Of a DNA stretch of 5,135 nucleotides, positions 1-5,135 are shown in pieces; the stretch's first letter is position 1, and each line of letters starts with the position of its first letter. The position numbers and the translations under genes were made by a program. The stretch covers positions 1-5,135 of the forward strand of contig JAFGQJ010000174.1 of assembly GCA_016935715.1 (NCBI GenBank), in the 5' to 3' direction. The notes under the pieces were generated by a model. It was not told where the DNA came from. It did no database searches and saw only the letters and a program-made list of their open reading frames with translations. This DNA comes from Spirochaetales bacterium (lineage in GTDB: Bacteria; Spirochaetota; Spirochaetia; SZUA-6; DRHE01).

Positions 1-330
1 GTCATCCCCCTGGTCATCGGCATGGGTATCGATTTCGGCATCCATCTGGCTCACCGCTACAGGGTGGAGAGGGATATCGGCACCGTATATCGCTATACGG
101 GCAAGGGCGTCCTTCTTTCCGCCTTGACCACCATGATCGGCTTCGGATCTCTCGGTTTGATCGGATCCTTCGGGTCGATCTCTTCCATGGGAATCATCCT
201 GTTCGTCGGCCTGGCGGCCTGTCTGGCCGCGGCGCTGGTCGTAATGCCGGCTCTGCTGCGTCTTGAAGGCCGGGCGGCAGACCTTGTCGAAGAGAAATAT
301 ATCAAAGAACAAGAAAGGAGCGTGTCATGA
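1..330 (+). CDS. RND/MMPL-family exporter, C-terminal end (partial)
   Basis: The reading frame is open from the first base, so this is the last 109 residues of a larger inner-membrane protein. The first ATG at 22 is internal, not a start. The fragment opens with the RND signature GMGIDFGIHLAHRYR (residues 7-21), which carries the conserved transmembrane aspartate D11. Then come the SALTTMIGFGSLGL block (40-53), a hydrophobic helix around 61-80 ending in MPALLRL, and a charged cytoplasmic tail. This is the layout of the last transmembrane helices of RND pumps of the MMPL/hopanoid-exporter type, which use proton flow to move lipids or other hydrophobic molecules. Its stop codon overlaps the next gene's start in ATGA (327-330), so the two are probably translationally coupled. 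The family call is firm; the cargo is unknown, and the protein could belong to any of several RND subfamilies. Confidence 0.9.
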   Translation, partial: VIPLVIGMGIDFGIHLAHRYRVERDIGTVYRYTGKGVLLSALTTMIGFGSLGLIGSFGSISSMGIILFVGLAACLAAALVVMPALLRLEGRAADLVEEKYIKEQERSVS

Positions 331-1079
331 GCAGAAAGGTACGGCTCACCCCGGCGGCGATTGCGCTGCTGTTTGTGGTATCGTCACCGGCATTCGCGGA
401 TGAGGAGGCTCTGGAGATCATCCGGGAGGTCGAAAGACGCCAGAGCTCCGAGACCAGCAAGGCAGAGCTGAGCATGCTGGTGTATCCCGATGCGGGGGAT
501 ACCGGCAATGTCCGGGAGTTCAAGGTGATCAGCTACGGCCGGGGCGAGGAGGATTCCTACATGCAGTTCATCGAGCCGCGGTCGATCAAGGGCCTGAGCA
601 TCCTCAGCAGGGGAGGCGACCAGTGGGTTTACTTCTCCTCCACAGGTCGGGTGCGAAAGATTGCCGGCAAGAGCAAGAAGCAATCGGTGCAGGGCGTCGG
701 TGGAGATTTCAGCTACGAGGATCTGAGCGCCGGCAACTGGGAGGAGAAGTACGAGTTCCGGATTCTGAAGCAGGACTCCCGCCAGTGGGTGCTGGAAGGC
801 ACCCCGAAGCAGGAAGATTCGGTGTATTCACGTATCCTGATCACGATCGACAAGGATGCCTATCGGACCACCAGGGTCGAGTACTACACCGAGGAGGAGG
901 GCCACTACAAGGACCTGGAGATGAGCGAGTTCGAGCAGATGGGCGGCCGGGACGTTCCGACCCGCATGGTGATGAGCAACTACGACAAGAACAGCCAGAC
1001 CGTGATCATCACCCACGCCATGCAGCACGACGTGCCGATCGACGACAAGTACTTCAATCCCACCCGGTTCTACAAGTGA
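327..1079 (+). CDS. LolA-fold outer membrane lipoprotein-sorting protein
   Basis: This 250-residue protein begins with a clear signal peptide: basic MSRKVR, a hydrophobic core, then PAFA-DE, with cleavage likely after A24. The mature part fits the LolA_like 'outer membrane lipoprotein-sorting protein' family often found beside RND exporters. Visible hallmarks are beta-strand-rich alternation, the segment SYMQFIEPRSIKGLSIL (77-93), QWVYFSSTGRVRKI (99-112), VGGDFSYEDLS (124-134), and the ending YFNPTRFYK. The LolA fold is a half-barrel that shields lipid groups, so a periplasmic carrier role between the neighbouring pump and an outer-membrane partner is the natural inference. It is not classical LolA, which is shorter and works with LolCDE. 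The ATG at 327 is supported by AGGAG at 316-320, six bases upstream, and by the ATGA overlap with the pump gene. The fold and location are well supported; the cargo is inferred only as lipid-like. Confidence 0.85.
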   Translation: MSRKVRLTPAAIALLFVVSSPAFADEEALEIIREVERRQSSETSKAELSMLVYPDAGDTGNVREFKVISYGRGEEDSYMQFIEPRSIKGLSILSRGGDQWVYFSSTGRVRKIAGKSKKQSVQGVGGDFSYEDLSAGNWEEKYEFRILKQDSRQWVLEGTPKQEDSVYSRILITIDKDAYRTTRVEYYTEEEGHYKDLEMSEFEQMGGRDVPTRMVMSNYDKNSQTVIITHAMQHDVPIDDKYFNPTRFYK

Positions 1080-1100
1080 GCGCCGTTTCACAGGATGGAC

Positions 1101-1128
1101 GGCGGCGCATGCCGCAGGGCAGGCCGCC
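1101..1128 (+). other. Competing GC-rich hairpins in the 83-bp gap before the barrel gene
   Basis: The gap 1080-1162 contains GCGGC (1102-1106), which can pair with GCCGC (1111-1115) around a GCAT loop. Alternatively GGCGGC (1101-1106) can pair with GCCGCC (1123-1128). A perfect GGGCGCCC palindrome follows at 1131-1138. No T-run follows, so this is not an intrinsic terminator. It could stabilise or process the transcript between the two genes, but in GC-rich DNA such pairing is common by chance. I see no promoter in the gap. Confidence 0.2.
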
Positions 1129-1162
1129 ACGGGCGCCCCGGCAACGACAGAGAGGGGGTAAC

Positions 1163-2458
1163 ATGAAACCCAATCGACTGACGCTTTCGATAGCCGTATT
1201 CTGTTTAGGGGCCATCGGAGTGCCCGCACCAGCCCAGGAGACCTTCTACGAGGAGACCTTCAGTCTGTACGGGTACGTGGTCAACTACTTCAACGCAAAC
1301 CTCTACTCCGATCACTGGGCGATCACCGGTTCGGATTACGGCAATGTCCTGTACGGCCGTCTGAAGGGCGACTGGAATCCGGGGGACAATCTCAGCTTCC
1401 ATGCCGAGCTCGCCTACCAGGGCAGCGTGGGCAATCAGAATCCGCTGGTTGTGTTCAACAGCTACGATCTGTCCCCTGTAGATCTGGCGGATGCGGATGT
1501 GGCCTTCAACGAGGATCTGGTCCAGTCCGTTTTCGTCGACCATCTCTGGGGATCGATAAACCTGGGCCGCTTCGACATCCAGTTCGGAAAGCTGCCCATC
1601 GCCTGGGGCACGGGATACTTCTTCAATCCCACGGCCAAAGCGGCGATGATACCCTTTCTGGATACGGTCACGGAAGAGACTCCTGGAACCATGGGCATCG
1701 TACCAAGCGTATCGTTTCTGGACGGTTACCTTTCTGTCCAGGGGTATGCGGCCTTTCAGGACAAGAACCACTCCACTTCGGTTTTTGCTGTAAACGGCAG
1801 GTGGGAGAATCTGCCCTTCGGCCTCAAGATCAAGGGCATCGTGGGCTCTTTCGATCTTTCCGCCGGCTGGTTCAAGGAGGTGCTGTGCATCGATCCTGCA
1901 ACGGAGGAGTTCCTGAGAACCCATTACCTCGGAGCCGATTTTGCCGGCGCGGTCTGGAACTTCGGCGTGTACGGCGAGGCGGCGCTGAAGATGCTGGATG
2001 AGGGGGAGGGAAAGCTGGCACTGGGAGATGAACGGTTCTTCGAGCTGCTCGAGATCTGCGTCGGCTTCGACTACCTCATCCCCGTCTTGGAGATCGACAC
2101 GCGGGTGGAGTACTATCACCAGGGTTCGGGAACCGCGAACAAGAGCGATTATGAGACCACCTACTCGAAGCTGTTCACCGGCGAGCAGCTGGTTCTGGCC
2201 GAAGATTACCTGCTGTTCTATCTCGAGCGCAGTTTCCTTGACTTCTTCAGCATCAGCACGGCCGGATTGGTCAACCTCAACGACGGAAGCCTGGGGTTCG
2301 TGCCTGAGGTTAGCGGGGAGCCCTACGGAAACCTCGAGGTCGGCCTGGGGGCCATGCTGTTCTTCGGCCCGTCCGGCAGTGAGTTCGACGGCGAGTATTC
2401 CGGCTCATTCGACACGACGGATCCCGCCGTGTACCTGCGCTGCAAGCTCAGTTTTTGA
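1163..2458 (+). CDS. Outer-membrane beta-barrel protein, family not recognised
   Basis: This is a 431-residue protein with a signal peptide (MKPNR, hydrophobic core, cleavage likely after APA at residue 24). Amphipathic strand-like segments run throughout, and it ends in phenylalanine (YLRCKLSF), the usual outer-membrane assembly signal. Aromatic-rich strands start at FSLYGYVVNYFNANLY (33-48). The best landmark is LGRFDIQFGKLPIAWGTGYF (134-153) followed by FNPTAK. This resembles the 'GKQ..WG.G...NP' strand and turn seen in DUF1302-type and other porin-like barrels placed next to RND exporters. The true start is the ATG at 1163, with AGGGGG at 1153-1158. The frame stays open back to 623, but that part is a shadow of the LolA-like gene and lacks a signal peptide. 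As the third gene of the run, it is probably the outer-membrane component or partner of the pump and carrier. The barrel call is strong; the exact family and the transport role are inferred. Confidence 0.8.
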   Translation: MKPNRLTLSIAVFCLGAIGVPAPAQETFYEETFSLYGYVVNYFNANLYSDHWAITGSDYGNVLYGRLKGDWNPGDNLSFHAELAYQGSVGNQNPLVVFNSYDLSPVDLADADVAFNEDLVQSVFVDHLWGSINLGRFDIQFGKLPIAWGTGYFFNPTAKAAMIPFLDTVTEETPGTMGIVPSVSFLDGYLSVQGYAAFQDKNHSTSVFAVNGRWENLPFGLKIKGIVGSFDLSAGWFKEVLCIDPATEEFLRTHYLGADFAGAVWNFGVYGEAALKMLDEGEGKLALGDERFFELLEICVGFDYLIPVLEIDTRVEYYHQGSGTANKSDYETTYSKLFTGEQLVLAEDYLLFYLERSFLDFFSISTAGLVNLNDGSLGFVPEVSGEPYGNLEVGLGAMLFFGPSGSEFDGEYSGSFDTTDPAVYLRCKLSF

Positions 2459-2462
2459 ATCT

Positions 2463-2482
2463 ACCCGGTCCGAAGCCCGGAT
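2463..2482 (-). terminator. UUCG-loop hairpin between the convergent operons (weak terminator candidate)
   Basis: Read on the - strand, CCGG (2480-2477) pairs with CCGG (2468-2465). Inside are one G-A mismatch and a C-G pair closing a TTCG loop, the very stable C(UUCG)G tetraloop. An A-T pair and a T-G wobble extend the outer end. The hairpin sits directly after the hydrolase stop codon and 4 bp past the barrel stop codon. Neither strand has a T-run after it, so it is not a textbook intrinsic terminator. It may act as a 3'-end stabiliser or a blunt boundary. Confidence 0.25.
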
Positions 2483-3246
2483 CAGGGAACCGTGATTCGG
2501 GCGCCGCAGCCGGAGGACAGGCAGTTGTCTCTCCACGCTTCGGCAAACAGGCGCATCGCCGTGTCTCCCGTGCAGTGGGAGGGAGCGACCTTTTCCACCC
2601 CAAGAGACCGGAGTCCGTCGATGATCCCCGCCAGTTCGGCCCGGGAGCGTGAACCCAGGTGAAAACCGCCCAGCACCAGATGGATCGCCTGCTTCCTCTG
2701 TGTCTTGGCCGCTGCCGCCATGTCCACGATCCCCGGGTGTGCGCAGCCGGTGATCACCACCAGACCGGCCTCGCTGTCCACGATCAGGCCCTGCTCACGG
2801 ATCCCCGAGCCCAGCTCCCCCGTCGAAAAAACGCCCGGACAGATCTCCAGCGGCCCGCTCACGGGGATCACCTCGTGTCCGGCACTCTCAAGAGACCTTC
2901 GAAACCGTGCGACGAAGTCCGCGGGGACGTACCACCGCACCGGCTTCAGGCGCGGAAGCAGCGCCGCCACCCCTCCGGTGTGGTCCCCGTGCACGTGGGA
3001 CAGCACCACGCAGTCGATCTCGCGGGGATCCGCGCCGAGGCGCTCCATGTTCGCAAGCAGCACGCGCCCGTCGCCGCCGGTGTCGAAGAGGATCGTGTCG
3101 CGGGGACCCCGGATCAGGCAGGCGAAACCCCACTGGCAGGTGCAGCCCGGAGCGTGGGGGACATTGTTGTAGAGGATCGTGATCTCGACTGAGCCGGCCG
3201 GCGCGGGAAACACGACAGCGGCCAGTACGACGAAAAGAAGGAACAT
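2482..3246 (-). CDS. Exported metallo-beta-lactamase-fold hydrolase (COG1237-like)
   Basis: The 254-residue protein shows the full metal-site set of the metallo-beta-lactamase superfamily: ILFDTGGDG (52-60), HVHGDHTGG (84-92; H84, H86, D88, H89), TGCAHPGI (H170), GGFHLG (H196) and PSHCTGD (H224). The TGCAHPGI, GGFHL and HCTG motifs match the COG1237 group, annotated after an archaeal dihydropterin ribofuranosyl-aminobenzene phosphate synthase; bacterial members mostly lack a known substrate. The N-terminus (MFLLFVVLAAVVFPAPAGS) looks like a signal peptide with cleavage near residue 19, though no lysine or arginine precedes the hydrophobic core. There are nine cysteines, including the pairs C35/C37 and C242/C247. 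A stop codon five codons upstream in frame (3259-3261) leaves ATG 3246 as the only sensible start; AGGA at 3257-3260 is a modest ribosome site. It lies 69 bp after tonB and is probably the last gene of the uptake operon. The fold is certain; the substrate is unknown. Confidence 0.88.
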   Translation of the reverse strand: MFLLFVVLAAVVFPAPAGSVEITILYNNVPHAPGCTCQWGFACLIRGPRDTILFDTGGDGRVLLANMERLGADPREIDCVVLSHVHGDHTGGVAALLPRLKPVRWYVPADFVARFRRSLESAGHEVIPVSGPLEICPGVFSTGELGSGIREQGLIVDSEAGLVVITGCAHPGIVDMAAAAKTQRKQAIHLVLGGFHLGSRSRAELAGIIDGLRSLGVEKVAPSHCTGDTAMRLFAEAWRDNCLSSGCGARITVP

Positions 3247-3315
3247 TGTATCATAATCCTACATCTCCTCCACTTCCGAGTAAAGCCCGAGATGGGCCAG
3301 GGCTGGAACTTCGAG

Positions 3316-4026
3316 CTATGAATCCAGGCGGAAATGGATGGTTACGGTGATCTCCTCGGCGAAGGGCTGACCGTTGCGCGTGGCCGGAGCGAAGGGGGTG
3401 CGCTGCACGGCCCGTTCAGCGGCCCGATCCAGGGTCGCGAAACCGCTCGATTCTCCGATCTCGACCCCCTCAACCCTGCCGTCTTCTCCGATCCGGACGA
3501 TCAGACGGACCGCGCCCTCCTCGCCTCTGAGGCGGGATCCCAGGGGATAGAGCGCTTCGGCGTCTATGGGCTGCAGCGGCCGCGGTTTTTCGATCCGGAT
3601 CCCCGGCAGGGCCCCGCTCCGGTGGCGGGCAGGTTGCTGCACCGCGGGGGACCGCTGCAGTTCCTCGGCCGGCTGCGGCTGCTCCGGGGTTTCCCGGGAA
3701 GCTTCCTCGGCTTTCCCGGTCTCAGCCGAATCCGGGTTCTCCGCCTCCGGTATTTGGGGGGGCGTCTCCGGGATCTCCGCCGGCGCGGGAACGGGTTCCC
3801 GCATCCGGGTCACCGGCACCGCAGGTCGTGGTTGCAGCCTCACGGGTTCCGGCCGGTGGAAAGTCAGGGTCAGGGTTTCCTGCAGGGCTGGGGTTTCCGA
3901 CTCGGCGATTTCGTGCTCGGGAGAGCGGAACAGACCGCCCGCACCCAGGAAGGCACCGAGATGGATCGCGGATGCGACGGCGAACGCCGCTGTATAGGTC
4001 AGGAACGTCCTGGCGGACCCGTTCAC
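3316..4026 (-). CDS. tonB: TonB energy-transducing protein
   Basis: This 236-residue protein has the classic TonB layout. A single N-terminal membrane helix (about 8-33) contains H22, placed like the conserved TonB transmembrane histidine. A long proline/glutamate-rich periplasmic spacer follows (about 58-150, rich in PxP and EP). The C-terminal TonB domain starts near YPLGSRLRGEEGAVRL (160-175) and continues through VRIGEDGRVEGVEI and the family's 'AxxRAVQRTPFAPATRNGQP' region (203-221) to a final ITVTIHFRL. Its role is to carry proton-motive energy from ExbB-ExbD to outer-membrane receptors. The start is GTG at 4026, overlapping the exbD stop codon in GTGA (4026-4023). It is supported by AGGAGG seven bases upstream and gives a complete membrane helix. 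The adjacent exbB and exbD genes and a receptor end suggest it serves this operon's receptor, though it may also energise others. Confidence 0.95.
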   Translation of the reverse strand: MNGSARTFLTYTAAFAVASAIHLGAFLGAGGLFRSPEHEIAESETPALQETLTLTFHRPEPVRLQPRPAVPVTRMREPVPAPAEIPETPPQIPEAENPDSAETGKAEEASRETPEQPQPAEELQRSPAVQQPARHRSGALPGIRIEKPRPLQPIDAEALYPLGSRLRGEEGAVRLIVRIGEDGRVEGVEIGESSGFATLDRAAERAVQRTPFAPATRNGQPFAEEITVTIHFRLDS

Positions 4027-4424
4027 GGCCGCTCCTCCTCCACCTGGAAAGATACGGCCTCCAGGCCCGCCTCCTGCAGTTCCGCCAGCAGCCCCAGGGC
4101 AACCCCAAGGTCCGCCTCCCGGTCGCCCCGGATCAGAACCGGAGAACCCGTTCGGGAATGCTCCGCCATGGCCCAGGACACGATCCGGGACGATTCCATA
4201 ACGCGGTCCTCCGCGATCAATCGATTGTCCCGATCCAGCGTCACCACGATGGTCTCCGGCTGGAAGACTCCTTCGGCCCTGGGCAGGTCAAGCTCCAGGC
4301 CCCGGAACACGGTCATGGACAGCATCGCGTAGATGAAGAACACCAGGAGCAGGAAGACTACGTCTATGAGGGCGATCATCTCGATGCGGGCCCGCCTGCG
4401 TCCGAAGCCGCTGTCAACCTGCAT
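4023..4424 (-). CDS. exbD: ExbD/TolR-family proton channel subunit
   Basis: A 133-residue protein beginning MQVDSGFGRRRARIEMIALI. It has a short cytoplasmic N-terminus, one transmembrane helix (about 16-36) carrying the essential aspartate D21 in the IDVVFLLLVFF motif, and then a periplasmic domain. That domain has LELDLPRAEG (43-52), a strand pair around IVVTLDRDNRLI (59-70), and SPVLIRGDREADLG (94-107), the family's conserved 'D-re-a' region. With ExbB it forms the proton-driven motor that powers TonB; D21 corresponds to the proton-carrying D25 of E. coli ExbD. The start at 4424 gives the usual ExbD N-terminus, has AGGGG at 4436-4432 seven bases upstream, and overlaps the end of exbB by 11 bp. 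An in-frame ATG at 4514 would add 30 residues lying inside exbB with no ExbD character, so I rejected it. The family is certain; ExbD rather than TolR is chosen because of the adjacent tonB and receptor. Confidence 0.93.
   Translation of the reverse strand: MQVDSGFGRRRARIEMIALIDVVFLLLVFFIYAMLSMTVFRGLELDLPRAEGVFQPETIVVTLDRDNRLIAEDRVMESSRIVSWAMAEHSRTGSPVLIRGDREADLGVALGLLAELQEAGLEAVSFQVEEERP
4034..4039 (-). promoter_or_regulatory. Strong ribosome binding site fixing the GTG start of tonB
   Basis: On the - strand the end of exbD reads GGAGGAGGAGCGGCC directly before GTG. AGGAGG at 4039-4034 is a near-perfect anti-16S match, seven bases from the start. This supports initiation at the GTG of the GTGA overlap rather than at any internal ATG, and implies coupled translation with exbD. 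Confidence 0.7.
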
Positions 4425-5007
4425 GTTCCAGCCCCTGCTTGTAGGCCATCTCGAACTGCGTGCCGAACTGTCCCAGCGCCTTGGTTGATCGCTCCACCCG
4501 ATGCACGTAGGCATTGTAGGGGATCAGGGTCATCAGCGCCACGGTCAATCCCGCCGCGGTGGTGATCAGCGCCTCGGCGATGCCGGAGGTCACCGCCTGG
4601 GGATCGGGCACTCCCCTCAGGCTCAGGAACTCGAAGGCCTGGATGATCCCCGTGACTGTTCCGAAGATGCCGAGGAGCGGCGAGAGGGTGATGATCGTAT
4701 CCAGGACGCCGAGTCCCCGCCGCTGCCGGTCCACCTCTTCGGCCGCGGCCACCTCCATTCCCTCGGTAAACCCGTGCTTTCGGCTGGCAAGGCCCGCCAC
4801 CAGTACACGGACCACCGCGTCCCGGCTCTCCCGGCCGCGGCTCAGGGCGTCCTCGAAGCGTCCCTCCTCGGTGAGACGGAAGACCTCATCGATCAACGCC
4901 GGCTGCCTGCGCTGCCTGGCCCAGAACACGGCCCGTTCGATGATCACCGTCAGGGACAGGAGGGAGCAGAGGAGAAGCGGCCACATGACCGGGCCGCCTC
5001 TCGACAT
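4414..5007 (-). CDS. exbB: ExbB (MotA/TolQ/ExbB) proton channel subunit
   Basis: From the ATG at 5007 the protein has 197 residues. Helix 1 is GGPVMWPLLLCSLLSLTVII (4-23). A cytoplasmic stretch follows, then helix 2 with SPLLGIFGTVTGIIQAF (109-125) and helix 3 with GIAEALITTAAGLTVALMTL (142-161). E145, T117 and T150 line up with the pore residues E176, T148 and T181 of E. coli ExbB, with identical spacing. It builds the pentameric inner-membrane channel around ExbD that energises TonB. The start is doubtful. No good ribosome site precedes the ATG, whereas AGGAG at 5040-5036 sits 4 bases before an in-frame ATT (5031-5029) and 7 before ACG (5028-5026). Starting at ATT would add eight residues (TEAFSAI after the start), and the N-terminus would then look like other ExbB proteins. 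No ATG, GTG or TTG lies between the upstream in-frame stop (5061-5059) and ATG 5007. The family call is very secure. Confidence 0.95.
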   Translation of the reverse strand: MSRGGPVMWPLLLCSLLSLTVIIERAVFWARQRRQPALIDEVFRLTEEGRFEDALSRGRESRDAVVRVLVAGLASRKHGFTEGMEVAAAEEVDRQRRGLGVLDTIITLSPLLGIFGTVTGIIQAFEFLSLRGVPDPQAVTSGIAEALITTAAGLTVALMTLIPYNAYVHRVERSTKALGQFGTQFEMAYKQGLEHAG

Positions 5008-5035
5008 GATTGCACTGAATGCTTCCGTAATTCGA

Positions 5036-5040
5036 CTCCT
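5036..5040 (-). promoter_or_regulatory. Ribosome binding site that questions the exbB start
   Basis: AGGAG on the - strand lies 28 bases from the first exbB ATG, too far to serve it, but 4 or 7 bases from in-frame ATT and ACG codons. A second, perfect AGGAGG (5083-5078) overlaps the receptor stop codon and has no start codon at usable distance. Confidence 0.45.
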
Positions 5041-5081
5041 CGGGCCGGGCTTCGCGGTTCAGGCTCCCCCGGCCTCGCCTC

Positions 5082-5135
5082 CTAGTACCGGTAGGATGCT
5101 CCCACCTTCCAGCTGCGCCCCTCGCCCGGGTAGTA
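5082..5135 (-). CDS. TonB-dependent outer-membrane receptor, extreme C-terminus (partial)
   Basis: Read leftwards from the window edge, the frame encodes YYPGEGRSWKVGASYRY and stops at TAG (5084-5082). This is the typical last hairpin of TonB-dependent receptors: a 'YP.PGR.....sy.F/Y' turn and final strand ending in an aromatic residue, which is needed for barrel assembly. Only 17 codons are inside the window. The gene ends 74 bp before the exbB ATG and runs in the same direction as exbB, exbD and tonB, which strongly supports the call. It would be the receptor the operon energises. The ligand (cobalamin, siderophore, haem or other) cannot be told from this end. Confidence 0.72.
   Translation of the reverse strand, partial: YYPGEGRSWKVGASYRY

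Noticed and set aside
623..1162. N-terminal extension of the barrel gene to a 611-residue protein
   Set aside because: The added 180 residues lie out of frame inside the LolA-like gene, are low-complexity and arginine/glycine rich, and would hide an obvious signal peptide at 1163.
1190..1204. Possible lipoprotein cysteine (C14) in the barrel protein's signal peptide
   Set aside because: The preceding residues (AVF) do not fit a lipobox, and a normal signal peptidase site (APA) follows at 22-24.
1205..2119. 304-residue - strand open frame opposite the barrel gene
   Set aside because: Antisense shadow; the + strand protein has a signal peptide, barrel pattern and a ribosome site, while this one has none of these.
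3250..3255. TATGAT on the - strand as a -10 promoter box for the hydrolase
   Set aside because: It lies only a few bases before the start codon, and the hexamer 17 bases upstream (CGGAAG) does not resemble a -35 box.
3334..4332. 332-residue + strand open frame
   Set aside because: Antisense shadow of tonB and exbD, caused by GC-rich codon bias; its translation has no recognisable domain.
4425..4514. Upstream ATG giving a 163-residue ExbD
   Set aside because: The extra 30 residues are an out-of-frame reading of exbB with no ExbD features; the ATG at 4424 has a ribosome site and the family N-terminus.

Overview
The window comes from a GC-rich (roughly 60% by eye), double-membrane bacterium. 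The evidence is outer-membrane beta-barrel proteins, signal peptides, and a complete TonB-ExbB-ExbD energising complex. Coding density is very high, with several 4-bp gene overlaps. The phylum cannot be fixed from sequence alone. Spirochaetes or deltaproteobacteria-like lineages would fit the gene styles, but that is a guess.

There are two operons that converge at about position 2460-2480. The left one reads rightwards on the + strand. It holds the C-terminal end of an RND/MMPL-family inner-membrane exporter (1-330, cut by the window edge), then a secreted LolA-fold 'outer membrane lipoprotein-sorting' protein (327-1079, ATGA overlap), then a 431-residue outer-membrane beta-barrel protein of no family I can name (1163-2458). 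Together they cover all three envelope layers: inner-membrane pump, periplasmic lipid-carrier fold and outer-membrane barrel. This suggests a trans-envelope lipid or hydrophobic-molecule export route whose cargo is unknown.

The right operon reads leftwards on the - strand. In transcription order it holds the last 17 codons of what looks like a TonB-dependent receptor (5135-5082, too short to stand out as an ORF), exbB (5007-4414, probably starting further upstream at a non-AUG codon), exbD (4424-4023), tonB (4026-3316, GTG start) and a metallo-beta-lactamase-fold hydrolase with an apparent export signal (3246-2482). It reads as a self-contained uptake unit: receptor, its own energising motor and a possible periplasmic processing enzyme. 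The ligand is not revealed.

No RNA genes, CRISPR arrays, insertion sequences or long repeats were seen. The non-coding stretches are all short: 83 bp at 1080-1162, 23 bp at 2459-2481, 69 bp at 3247-3315 and 74 bp at 5008-5081. The best candidates for follow-up are the RND/LolA-like/barrel trio, the exported hydrolase attached to the TonB operon, and the likely non-AUG start of exbB.
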